Positions 53,531-61,879 of a DNA stretch of 64,000 nt are shown here, one piece after another. Within the stretch, counting starts at the first letter, position 1, and each line of letters opens with the position of its first letter. The notes beneath the pieces are model-generated. The model was given only the letters and a program-made list of their open reading frames with translations, made no database searches and was not told the origin of the DNA. Both the position numbers and the translations under genes were made by a program. Source of the stretch: Cellulosimicrobium arenosum (lineage in GTDB: Bacteria; Actinomycetota; Actinomycetes; Actinomycetales; Cellulomonadaceae); NCBI RefSeq assembly GCF_014837295.1, contig NZ_JACYHB010000002.1, positions 1 to 64,000 of the forward strand, in the 5' to 3' direction.

Positions 53531-55806
53531 GCGCCGACGCTGGCGCCGGCGGGTGCACCGGCGCTCGCGAGGGAGTCGACGCGGCGCAGGCGCGCCCGGG
53601 GCTTGAGCTCCCCCTCGAACACGCGCTTGGTGCCGTCGCCCATCGCCTTCTCGAGGATCCGGATGTCGCGCACGAGGTGCTCGAGGCCGGTCGGCTCGAG
53701 CGACGACGCCTGGTCGGAGCCCCACATCGTCCGGTCGAGCGTGATGTGCCGCTCGACCGCGACCGCGCCGAGGGCGACGGCGGCGAGCGAGATCTGCAGA
53801 CCGCGCTCGTGGCCCGAGTAGCCCACGGGCACGCCGTAGCGCGCGCGCAGGGTCTCGATGGTGCGCAGGTTCGCCTCCTCGGGCGGGAGCGGGTAGGTCG
53901 AGGTCGCGTGCAGCATCACGAGGCCGTCCGTGCCGAGGATCCCCACGGCGGCGTCGATCTCCTCGAGCGTGGACATGCCGGTGGACAGGATGATCGGCTT
54001 GCCCGTGTCCGCGAGCGCGCGCAGCAGCTCGTGGTCGGTGACGGATGCGGAGGCGACCTTGTGGGTGGGGACGTCGAGGTCCTCGAGGAACGCCACCGAG
54101 GGCACGTCCCAGGGCGAGGCGAACCACTGCAGGCCACGGTCCGCGGCGTGCGCGGCGACCTTCTCGTACTCCTCGCGCTCGAACTCGACGCGGTAGCGGT
54201 AGTCGAGGTAGGACATCTCGCCCCAGGGCGTCTCGCGCCGCACGTCGCGCATGTCCGCAGGCGTGGAGATCTCGGGCGTGCGCTTCTGGAACTTCACGGC
54301 CTGCGCCCCGGCCGCGGCCGCGACGTCGATGAGCCGGCGTGCGATCTCGACGTCGCCGTTGTGGTTGAGGCCGATCTCTCCGATCACGTAGACCGGCTGA
54401 CCGTCGCCGACGAGGCGGTCGCCGATCGAGACGGGGGCCGGCTCTTCGGCCGAGGTGCGAGGGCTGGTCGTGGTGGTCATCGGTCGGGACCTTTCGTCGG
54501 TGTGCAGGTCCGCCGCGGGCTCGCGGGCGGGACGGCGGGTGGAGCCGCCGGTCGGGATGAGGGTGCTGGAGACGTCGTGCGGGTCGAGGTGCTGGGTACG
54601 TTCCGGCGCGGGGACCGGGTCGGGGACGCGCCCGAGGACGGCGGCGCAGATCTCGCGGACCGCCCCCTCGCCGCCGCGCCGGGTCAGCACGACGCGTGCG
54701 GCCGCCAGCACGTCGGGGTGCGCGTCGGCGACCGCGACGGGCCAGCCGACGCGGCGCAGTGCCGGGAGGTCGTTGACGTCGTTGCCGACGTACACGACAC
54801 GCGCCGGGTCGAGCCCGCGGCCGGCCAGCCAGTCGTCGAGCGCGGCGGCCTTGTCGTCGACGCCCTGCAGCACGTCGACCCGCAGCTTCGTGGCCCGTGC
54901 CGTGACGACGGGGTGCTGCTCGGTCGACAGGACGAGGAACGGCAGCCCGGCGTCGCGGACCGCGGCGACGCCCAGGCCGTCGCCCCGGTGGACGCGCACC
55001 TGCTCGCGGCCGTCCGCGTCGACCCAGGCGTGGTCGTCCGTGTGGACGCCGTCGAAGTCGGTGACGATCGCGTCGACGTCGTCGCGCGTCGGGTAGGTGG
55101 ACCGTTCCTGCGGGCCCGCGGCGACGACGAGCTGGCGCGCCCACCACAGGTCGTGCTGGTCGTCGATCTCCACGGCCGTCACGGGATCCACGGCGTGCAG
55201 GCCGACGTCGCCGAAGAAGCGCCGACCCGTCTCGCGGAGCCCGGACGTCCGCATCGCGTAGAAGGCTCCGGTCTCGCGGTAGTGCGGGGCACGGTCCTGG
55301 CGGCGCTCTCGCTCGAGGACGCTGTGCCCGACGGCGCGGACCGCGTCGTCGTCGGCGCGCCACTGGAAGTCGTGGGTCGCCGCGACGGCGACCACGACGT
55401 CGCGTTCCCCGGACTCGACCCGGCGCACGGCGGCGTCGAGGTCGGTGGGCGCGAGGAACGGCGAGGTGCACTGCACGAGGACGGTCACCTCGGGCGCAGG
55501 GACGTCGGGGGACGCGGTGGCGTCGAGAGCGTGCAGCACGGCCGACTCGGACGACGCCAGGTCGCCCGAGAGGTCGGCGGGACGGAGGACGACGTGCGCG
55601 CCGTGGCGGCGCGCCTCGTCGGCGATCTCGGGGTCGTCGGTGCTCACGACGACGGCGGCGACGGTCACCGCGGCGCGCGCGGCGTCCACGGCGCGCGCCA
55701 CGAGAGTTCGCCCGCCGACGTGCTGCAGGTTCTTGCGGACCACGCCGCGGGACCCGCCGCGGGCGGGGATCACGACGACGGCAGAGGGACGAGGTAGGTC
55801 GTGCAT
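53527..55806 (-). CDS. Three-domain CMP-sialate synthetase / HAD phosphatase / sialic acid synthase fusion
   Basis: One uninterrupted 759-residue frame. Residues 8-225 are a CMP-nonulosonate synthetase (NeuA/CMAS): VVIPARGGSRGVVRKNLQHV and YRETGAFYAM. Residues 245-392 are a KdsC/NANP-like HAD phosphatase with motif I TDFDGVHTDD (nucleophile Asp250), motif II Ser294, motif III Lys319 and motif IV GNDVND (341-346). Residues 393-465 are a Pro/Thr/Arg-rich linker. Residues 470-740 are the NeuB/NANS barrel: YVIGEIGLNHNGD, VKFQKRTPE, GYSGHERGLQISLAAVALGA, and ERHITLDRTMWGSDQASSLE. The usual C-terminal SAF domain is absent. Met443 with an upstream GAAAGG could also give a separate NeuB protein. The start ATG is 6 bases after TACGTT. 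Confidence 0.8.
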   Translation of the reverse strand: MHDLPRPSAVVVIPARGGSRGVVRKNLQHVGGRTLVARAVDAARAAVTVAAVVVSTDDPEIADEARRHGAHVVLRPADLSGDLASSESAVLHALDATASPDVPAPEVTVLVQCTSPFLAPTDLDAAVRRVESGERDVVVAVAATHDFQWRADDDAVRAVGHSVLERERRQDRAPHYRETGAFYAMRTSGLRETGRRFFGDVGLHAVDPVTAVEIDDQHDLWWARQLVVAAGPQERSTYPTRDDVDAIVTDFDGVHTDDHAWVDADGREQVRVHRGDGLGVAAVRDAGLPFLVLSTEQHPVVTARATKLRVDVLQGVDDKAAALDDWLAGRGLDPARVVYVGNDVNDLPALRRVGWPVAVADAHPDVLAAARVVLTRRGGEGAVREICAAVLGRVPDPVPAPERTQHLDPHDVSSTLIPTGGSTRRPAREPAADLHTDERSRPMTTTTSPRTSAEEPAPVSIGDRLVGDGQPVYVIGEIGLNHNGDVEIARRLIDVAAAAGAQAVKFQKRTPEISTPADMRDVRRETPWGEMSYLDYRYRVEFEREEYEKVAAHAADRGLQWFASPWDVPSVAFLEDLDVPTHKVASASVTDHELLRALADTGKPIILSTGMSTLEEIDAAVGILGTDGLVMLHATSTYPLPPEEANLRTIETLRARYGVPVGYSGHERGLQISLAAVALGAVAVERHITLDRTMWGSDQASSLEPTGLEHLVRDIRILEKAMGDGTKRVFEGELKPRARLRRVDSLASAGAPAGASVGA

Positions 55807-55923
55807 GCGGCGAACGTAGGAGCGCGAGGTGTCGGGAGGGCGGCCACGACACGGGCTGCGGACGAACGTCAGGTGCACGTCGGTGAACGGTCGGTGAACC
55901 GGCCCGCGCGTACCCTCGTGCCC
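55807..55923. promoter_or_regulatory. Divergent leaderless promoters for the sialic-type operon and the DUF885 gene
   Basis: TACGTT (55813-55818, minus strand) is 6 bases before the synthase-fusion ATG; TACCCT (55911-55916, plus strand) is 7 bases before the DUF885 GTG. No clear operator is seen between them. Confidence 0.55.
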
Positions 55924-57645
55924 GTGAGCACACACACCCCGGCCCCGGAACCCACCCGTCCCCCGTCGGCGGTCGACGCCGTCGCCGAGGCGTACACGAC
56001 GCGCGCGGCCGAGCTCGACCCGCTCGGCGCGACGGCGATGGGCCTGACGGGCTACGACCACCTCATGACCGACCTGTCCCCCGCGGGGCACGAGGCGCGT
56101 GCCGAGGCGGACCGCGCGGTGCTCCGCGCCCTCGACGGCCTGGAACCGGTCGACGACGTCGACCGCGTGACGCTCGCCGCGATGCGCGAGCGCGTCGGCC
56201 TGCAGGTCGAGCTGCACGACGCGGGCGAGACGCTCGCGAGCCTCAACAACATCGCGTCGCCGGTCCAGGAGCTGCGGGACGTGTTCGACCTCATGCCGAC
56301 CGGCACCGTCGAGGCGTGGGAGAACGTCGCGGCCCGGCTGAACGCGCTGCCGGGCGCGGTCGAGGGCTACGTGACCTCGCTGTCGGAGGCCGCGCGGCGG
56401 GGCAGGGTCGCGGCGATCCGCCAGGTGCGCGTCGGGGCGGAGCAGGCGCGCGAGCTCGCCGACCCCGCGACCTCGTTCTTCACGACGTTCGTGTCGGGCC
56501 CCGAGGCGGCGGCCGTCCTCGACGAGTCGGCGGCGTGCTCGCTCGTCCGGGCCGAGCTCGAGCGCGGCGCGGCCGCGGCGCGCGACGCGTACGCGCGGCT
56601 CGCCGACTTCCTCGAGACGGACCTCGCCCCGCTCGCGCCCGCGCAGGACGCCGTGGGCCGCGAGCGGTACGCGCTGCTCTCCCGGACGTTCCTCGGCGCC
56701 GAGGTCGACCTGGACGAGACCTACGCGTGGGGCCTGGAGGAGCTCGCGCGCGTCGTCGCGGAGCAGGAGGAGGTCGCACGCCGGATCGCGGGCCCGGGCG
56801 CGAGCGTCGAGGACGCCGTCGCCGTGCTGGACGCCGACCCGACCCGCACGCTCCACGGCACCGACGCGCTGCGCCGGTGGATGCAGGAGACCTCCGACGC
56901 GGCGATCGAGGCCCTCGACGGCACCCACTTCGACGTCCCCGCGCCCGTCCGTGACCTCGAGTGCCTGATCGCCCCGACCCAGACCGGCGGGATCTACTAC
57001 ACGCCGCCGAGCGACGACTTCTCCCGCCCGGGGCGGATGTGGTGGTCGGTCCCCGCGGACGTCACGGAGTTCAACACGTGGCGCGAGCGGACCACGGTCT
57101 ACCACGAGGGCGTCCCCGGCCACCACCTGCAGTGCGGCCAGGCCGTGTTCGCGCGCGCGACCCTCAACTCGTGGCGCCGGCTCGCGTGCTGGGTCTCCGG
57201 GCACGGCGAGGGCTGGGCGCTGTACGCCGAGCGCCTCATGGCGGACCTGGGGTTCCTGGACGACGACGGCGACCGGCTCGGCATGCTCGACGCGCAGCGC
57301 ATGCGCGCCGCACGCGTCGTGCTCGACATCGGCGTGCACCTCGGCCTCCCGGCCCCGGAGCAGTGGGGCGGCGGGACCTGGGACGCCGAGAAGGCGTGGA
57401 CGTTCCTGTCGGCCAACGTGAACATGCCCGAGTCGTTCGTGCGGTTCGAGCTCGACCGCTACCTGGGCTGGCCGGGCCAGGCGCCGTCGTACAAGGTCGG
57501 GCAGCGACTGTGGGAGTCCACGCGCGACGCGGCCCGCGCGGCCGCGGAGGCCCGGGGCGAGGAGTTCGACGTCCGGGCGTTCCACGCCCGGGCGCTGGGG
57601 CTGGGTTCGGTGGGCCTGGACGTGCTGCGCGACGCGCTCGCCTGA
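55924..57645 (+). CDS. DUF885 family protein (putative metallopeptidase)
   Basis: A 573-residue helical protein of the DUF885 family. The conserved TTVYHEGVPGHHLQCGQ carries the His-Glu-x-x-x-His-like motif taken as a zinc site; GIYYTPPSDD, FNTWRERTTVYHE and WVSGHGEGWALYAERLM are other marks, with GHGEGWALY supplying the second Glu. No signal peptide is apparent, so it is probably cytoplasmic. Substrate unknown; the family is often annotated as a peptidase or as X-Pro dipeptidyl-like, without firm evidence. The GTG at 55924 is leaderless. It is followed 7 bases later by the AEC transporter gene. Confidence 0.88.
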   Translation: MSTHTPAPEPTRPPSAVDAVAEAYTTRAAELDPLGATAMGLTGYDHLMTDLSPAGHEARAEADRAVLRALDGLEPVDDVDRVTLAAMRERVGLQVELHDAGETLASLNNIASPVQELRDVFDLMPTGTVEAWENVAARLNALPGAVEGYVTSLSEAARRGRVAAIRQVRVGAEQARELADPATSFFTTFVSGPEAAAVLDESAACSLVRAELERGAAAARDAYARLADFLETDLAPLAPAQDAVGRERYALLSRTFLGAEVDLDETYAWGLEELARVVAEQEEVARRIAGPGASVEDAVAVLDADPTRTLHGTDALRRWMQETSDAAIEALDGTHFDVPAPVRDLECLIAPTQTGGIYYTPPSDDFSRPGRMWWSVPADVTEFNTWRERTTVYHEGVPGHHLQCGQAVFARATLNSWRRLACWVSGHGEGWALYAERLMADLGFLDDDGDRLGMLDAQRMRAARVVLDIGVHLGLPAPEQWGGGTWDAEKAWTFLSANVNMPESFVRFELDRYLGWPGQAPSYKVGQRLWESTRDAARAAAEARGEEFDVRAFHARALGLGSVGLDVLRDALA

Positions 57646-57652
57646 CGCCTCG

Positions 57653-58573
57653 ATGGGAGCCGTCCTCACCGGGTTCGCGATCATCGGCGTGATCGTCGCC
57701 GCCGGATACCTCAGCGCGCGCCTGCGGATCGGCGGTCCGGACGCGGGCACCGTCCTGAACCGGGTGGGCTTCTTCGCCGCGAGCCCCGCGCTGCTGTTCA
57801 CGGTGCTCGCGACCTCGGACGTCGCCCGCCTGGTCCAGGCGCCGCTCGTGGTCGCCGCGGCGTGCGCGCTCGCGGCGGGGGCGGTGTTCGTCGTGGCGAA
57901 CAGGTGGTGGCTCCGGCTGCCCGCCCCCGAGGCCACCGTGGGCACCGTCGCGTCCGGCTACGTGAACGCGAACAACATCGGGCTGCCGGTCGCCGTCTAC
58001 GTGCTGGGCGACCCGACGGTCGTGGTCCCGGTGATCCTGCTGCAGCTGCTCGTCCTGGCGCCGATCACGCTGCTGGTGCTCGACGCGACGACGAGCGGTC
58101 GCACGTCCTGGCGGCTCGTGGTGAGCCAGCCGGTGCGCAACCCGATCATCCTGGGCTCGTTCGCGGGCGCCGTCGTCTCGCTGACCGGCTGGGCACCACC
58201 GGTCACGGTGATGGCACCGCTCGAGATCCTCGGGGGTGCCGCGATCCCGATGATCCTGCTGGCGTTCGGGATGTCGCTGCACGGGTCACGACCGTTGCGC
58301 CGCGGCCAGCCCCGTGCCGCGATCGCCGTCGCGTCCGCGACCAAGCTCGTCGTCATGCCGGTCGTCGCCTTCCTCGTCGCGCGCTACGTCCTCGGTCTGG
58401 ACCCCGCCGCGGTCGCGTCCGCGGTGACCCTGGCCGCGCTGCCCACCGCCCAGAACGTCTACAACTACGCGGTCCGGTTCGGCCGCGGGGAGATCCTGGC
58501 GCGCGACACCGTCCTGGTCACCACGGTCGGGGCGCCCGTGGTGCTCGTCGTCGTCGCCCTGCTGCTCGCCTGA
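57653..58573 (+). CDS. AEC (auxin efflux carrier) family transporter
   Basis: A 306-residue membrane protein with about ten hydrophobic segments. VASGYVNANNIGLPVAVYVL carries the Asn-rich motif of helix 4, and LPTAQNVYNYAVRFG the equivalent motif in the second half, both typical of the AEC/bile-acid-like fold. Homologues export dicarboxylates or other small anions; the substrate cannot be named. The ATG at 57653 follows the DUF885 stop by 7 bases, without a clear ribosome-binding site. Probably co-transcribed with it. Confidence 0.88.
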   Translation: MGAVLTGFAIIGVIVAAGYLSARLRIGGPDAGTVLNRVGFFAASPALLFTVLATSDVARLVQAPLVVAAACALAAGAVFVVANRWWLRLPAPEATVGTVASGYVNANNIGLPVAVYVLGDPTVVVPVILLQLLVLAPITLLVLDATTSGRTSWRLVVSQPVRNPIILGSFAGAVVSLTGWAPPVTVMAPLEILGGAAIPMILLAFGMSLHGSRPLRRGQPRAAIAVASATKLVVMPVVAFLVARYVLGLDPAAVASAVTLAALPTAQNVYNYAVRFGRGEILARDTVLVTTVGAPVVLVVVALLLA

Positions 58574-58667
58574 GGCCCGGGCCGGGCAGACGCCCGAGGA
58601 CCTTCCGCGCTCGCACGGGCCGCCCTCGCGGGCGCTCTCGCCCGCCCCGTGCGGGTAGTCTGCGCGA

Positions 58668-59372
58668 GTGCTCCGACTCGTCCTCGCCTCCCGCTCCCCG
58701 GCCCGCCTCGCGACCCTGCGGTCGGCGGGCGTGGAGCCCCTGGTCCGTGTGTCGGGCGTCGACGAGGACGCCGTCCTGCGCTCCGCCGCCGACCGCTTCG
58801 GCGAGCTCGCCCCGGTGGACGCGGTGCTCGTCCTCGCGCAGGCGAAGGCCGAGGAGGTCGCGCGCGTCCTGGAGGCCGAGGCCGACGACGACGGCGACGG
58901 CGACGGGTCCGACCGCGAGCCCACCCTCCTCGTCGGGTGCGACTCCATGCTCGAGCTCGACGGCGAGGTCCTGGGCAAGCCGACCGACGCCGACGACGCC
59001 CGGGTGCGCTGGCGTGCGATGCGCGGCCGGCGCGGTGTCCTCCACACCGGCCACTGGATGATCGACCTGCGCGACGGCGGCACCGGCGCGACGTTCGGCG
59101 CGACCGCGTCGACCACCGTGCACTTCGCCGAGCTGACCGATGCGGAGATCGATGCCTACGTCGCGACCGACGAGCCGCTGCACGTCGCGGGCGCCTTCAC
59201 GATCGACGGCCTGGGCGGTCCGTACGTCGAACGGATCGAGGGCGACCACCACAACGTGGTGGGCATCAGCCTGCCGCTGCTGCGTGAGCTGCTGGGCGAG
59301 GTGGGCGTGTCCTGGCACGAGCTGCGGGCCGGCCGATGGCAGGCCGACGGCAGCACAGTTGTGGACGGCTGA
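58668..59372 (+). CDS. maf: Maf-family nucleotide pyrophosphatase
   Basis: A 234-residue Maf/YhdE-type pyrophosphatase. It has LRLVLASRSPARLATLRSAG at the N-terminus, VGCDSMLELDGEVLGKPTDA, and GGPYVERIEGDHHNVVGISL with the catalytic and binding residues. It should hydrolyse dTTP, UTP or modified pyrimidine nucleotides; Maf proteins can also limit cell division. An Asp/Gly-rich insertion (EADDDGDGDGSDRE) is present near residue 75. GTG at 58668 is 6 bases after TAGTCT (58656-58661). Confidence 0.93.
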   Translation: MLRLVLASRSPARLATLRSAGVEPLVRVSGVDEDAVLRSAADRFGELAPVDAVLVLAQAKAEEVARVLEAEADDDGDGDGSDREPTLLVGCDSMLELDGEVLGKPTDADDARVRWRAMRGRRGVLHTGHWMIDLRDGGTGATFGATASTTVHFAELTDAEIDAYVATDEPLHVAGAFTIDGLGGPYVERIEGDHHNVVGISLPLLRELLGEVGVSWHELRAGRWQADGSTVVDG

Positions 59373-59412
59373 CAACAGGCACGTCGATCCTGGCCGTCAA
59401 GCCCGGTCGCCA

Positions 59413-59427
59413 TGTGGGTTTCCCACA
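59413..59427. promoter_or_regulatory. Inverted repeat upstream of carboxylase alpha gene
   Basis: TGTGGG-TTT-CCCACA, an exact 6-bp inverted repeat with a 3-base spacer, 94 bases before the alpha-subunit start and 41 after the Maf stop. It could be an operator or a small terminator for maf. The rest of this 148-base gap contains TACCGT (59510-59515), a -10 five bases before the alpha gene. Confidence 0.4.
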
Positions 59428-59520
59428 AACGCCCTCGGTGCGCGTTGGCCTGTTCTCCAATCTTGATCGACCCGGGGCGCGGAGCGTGATCGGCGGTCCG
59501 GGCACGCGTTACCGTGAGCC

Positions 59521-61323
59521 GTGCCCGCGAACTCCCCCCGCCCCGTGACCAAGGTCCTCATCGCCAACCGCGGCGAGATCGCCGTCCGGATCGCCCGAGC
59601 GTGCGCCGACGCGGGCGTCGGCTCGGTCGCGGTCTACGCCGACCCGGACCGCCAGGCCGTGCACGTGCGGCTCGCCGACGAGGCTTTCGCGCTCAACGGG
59701 GCGCGCGCCGCGGACACCTACCTGGACGTCGCCAAGCTGCTCGACGTCGCGCGGCGCAGCGGTGCCGACGCGGTGCACCCGGGCTACGGGTTCCTCGCGG
59801 AGAACGCCGGGTTCGCCCAGGCCGTCATCGACGCCGGCCTGACGTGGATCGGTCCGCCGCCGGCCGCGATCGACGCCCTGGGGGACAAGGTCAGCGCACG
59901 GCACATCGCCCAGCGAGCCGGCGCACCGCTCGTCCCCGGCACGTCGGACCCGGTCGCCGACGCGTCGGAGATCCACGCGTTCGCCGCCGAGCACGGGCTG
60001 CCGGTCGCGATCAAGGCCGCCTTCGGCGGCGGAGGCCGCGGCCTGAAGGTCGCCCGCTCCGCCGACGAGATCGACGAGCTGTTCGAGTCGGCGGTGCGGG
60101 AGGCGACCGCGGCGTTCGGCCGTGGTGAGTGCTTCGTCGAGCGGTACCTCGACACCCCCCGCCACGTCGAGACCCAGTGCCTCGCGGACGAGCACGGGAC
60201 CGTCGTGGTCGTCTCCACGCGCGACTGCTCGTTGCAGCGCCGTCACCAGAAGCTCGTCGAGGAGGCGCCCGCACCCTTCCTGTCCGCGGCGCAGGAGGCC
60301 GAGCTGTACAAGGCGTCCGAGGCGATCCTGCGCGAGGCCGGGTACGTCGGAGCGGGGACGTGCGAGTTCCTCGTCGGTGCCGACGGGACCATCTCGTTCC
60401 TCGAGGTCAACACGCGCCTCCAGGTCGAGCACCCGGTGTCGGAGGAGGTGACCGGCATCGACCTCGTGCGCGAGCAGCTGCGCATCGCGGCCGGCGAGCC
60501 GCTCGGCTACAGCACGGTGACCACCCGAGGTCATTCGCTCGAGTTCCGCATCAACGGCGAGGACCCGGCCGCGAACTTCCTGCCCTCGCCGGGCCGCATC
60601 ACCACCCTGCGGTTCCCGTCCGGGCCGGGCGTGCGCATCGACTCGGGCGTCGTCGAGGGCGACACGATCTCCGGCGCGTTCGACTCCATGATCGCCAAGC
60701 TGGTCGTCACGGGCGCGACGCGCCGCGAGGCGGTCGAGCGCGCGCGCCGCGCGCTGCGCGAGCTCGAGATCGAGGGCATCCCGACCGTCGTCCCGTTCCA
60801 CCGCGCCGTGCTGGACGCGGAGGCGTTCGTCCCCGCGGGCGACGGGCCGTTCAGCATCCACACCCGCTGGATCGAGACGGAGTTCACCGCCGAGCTCGCC
60901 GCCCTCGCGCCGTCGGCCCCGCAGGCCGACGCCGACGACGACGACGAGCCCCTCGCGACCGAGCGGGTCGTGGTCGAGGTCGGCGGGAAGCGGCTCGAGG
61001 TCGTGCTGCCCGCGGGCCTGGGGATGGCCGCCGGCCGTGCGCGCAGTGCCAACGCGGCGCGACGACCCGCGCGCCGCACCGCAGCCCGCACCACCGGCGG
61101 CGCAGCGGGCACCACGCTGGCCTCTCCCATGCAGGGCACCATCGTCAAGGTCGCGGTCGCCGACGGCGCACAGGTGGCCGAGGGTGACCTCGTCGTCGTG
61201 CTCGAGGCGATGAAGATGGAGCAGCCGCTGCTCGCGCACCGCGCCGGGACCGTGCGGTCCCTGACCGCGACCGCCGGTGCGGGCGTCAGCTCGGGGACCG
61301 CCATCTGCGAGATCGTCGACTGA
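59521..61323 (+). CDS. accA: Acyl-CoA carboxylase alpha subunit (biotin carboxylase + biotin carrier)
   Basis: A 600-residue bifunctional subunit. The biotin carboxylase domain begins [20 protein letters not shown], with the ATP-grasp region [31 protein letters not shown], and [21 protein letters not shown] linker rich in Ala/Arg/Thr leads to the C-terminal biotin carrier domain with the biotinylation site EAMKMEQPL. It pairs with the beta subunit at 43667 and epsilon at 45959. This is the type used for acetyl- and propionyl-CoA in actinobacteria. The GTG at 59521 follows TACCGT by 5 bases. Confidence 0.95.
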   Translation: MPANSPRPVTKVLIANRGEIAVRIARACADAGVGSVAVYADPDRQAVHVRLADEAFALNGARAADTYLDVAKLLDVARRSGADAVHPGYGFLAENAGFAQAVIDAGLTWIGPPPAAIDALGDKVSARHIAQRAGAPLVPGTSDPVADASEIHAFAAEHGLPVAIKAAFGGGGRGLKVARSADEIDELFESAVREATAAFGRGECFVERYLDTPRHVETQCLADEHGTVVVVSTRDCSLQRRHQKLVEEAPAPFLSAAQEAELYKASEAILREAGYVGAGTCEFLVGADGTISFLEVNTRLQVEHPVSEEVTGIDLVREQLRIAAGEPLGYSTVTTRGHSLEFRINGEDPAANFLPSPGRITTLRFPSGPGVRIDSGVVEGDTISGAFDSMIAKLVVTGATRREAVERARRALRELEIEGIPTVVPFHRAVLDAEAFVPAGDGPFSIHTRWIETEFTAELAALAPSAPQADADDDDEPLATERVVVEVGGKRLEVVLPAGLGMAAGRARSANAARRPARRTAARTTGGAAGTTLASPMQGTIVKVAVADGAQVAEGDLVVVLEAMKMEQPLLAHRAGTVRSLTATAGAGVSSGTAICEIVD

Positions 61324-61326
61324 TCC

Positions 61327-61869
61327 GTGCCCATCCCCACGGCGCCGCGCGACCCGGCCGACGCCGAGCGCCCGCTCCCCCGCCACCTGCAGCCCGGCGA
61401 CGGGTGGGTCGAGTGCGACTGCGGCCGCCGGCACTGGGGTCTGCACGGGGCCGCGGGCCTGCTCCTCGGCCGGGTCGACGCCCACGGCGTCGTGCGTGAC
61501 GTCGTGCTCCAGCACCGCGCACCGTGGAGCGACCAGGGCGGTACGTGGGGCGTACCGGGCGGCGCGGTCGCCCCGGACGAGAGCGCCCAGGTGGGCGCGC
61601 TGCGCGAGGCCCGCGAGGAGGCGGGGATCGCGCCCGACGACGTGCGCGTCGTCGGGCAGCGCGTCCTGGACCACGGCCCGTGGCGGTACACCACGATCGT
61701 CGCCCTGACGGCACCCGGCTCGGACCTCGCCCCCCGGGCGACCGACGCGGAGAGCGTCGAGGTGCGCTGGGTCGCGCTGGACGAGGTCGCGGACCTCGAC
61801 CTGCTGCCGGCGTTCGCCCAGGCGTGGCCGGACCTGCGCGCCCTGCTCGAGGGCGCGGCGTCGACCTGA
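61327..61869 (+). CDS. Nudix hydrolase
   Basis: A 180-residue Nudix protein with an intact Nudix box, GGAVAPDESAQVGALREA followed by REEAGI (residues about 77-100). A short Cys-containing segment (CDCGRRHWG) near residues 30-38 could bind zinc, as in some NUDIX proteins. It starts 3 bases after the carboxylase alpha stop (GTG 61327), so is co-transcribed. Substrate not known; nucleoside diphosphate derivatives are the general class. Confidence 0.9.
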   Translation: MPIPTAPRDPADAERPLPRHLQPGDGWVECDCGRRHWGLHGAAGLLLGRVDAHGVVRDVVLQHRAPWSDQGGTWGVPGGAVAPDESAQVGALREAREEAGIAPDDVRVVGQRVLDHGPWRYTTIVALTAPGSDLAPRATDAESVEVRWVALDEVADLDLLPAFAQAWPDLRALLEGAAST

Positions 61870-61879
61870 TCCCCTCGCC

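Noticed and set aside
54481-54630. Separate neuA and neuB genes instead of a fusion
   Set aside because: I looked for a stop between the HAD and NeuB parts and found none. An internal start at Met443 with GAAAGG remains possible and is noted in the annotation, but the reading frame is continuous.
55801-57945. Extension of the synthase fusion frame upstream to 57945
   Set aside because: It runs antisense through the DUF885 gene, is Arg/Gly-rich and lacks any motif; ATG 55806 with a leaderless -10 is the sensible start.
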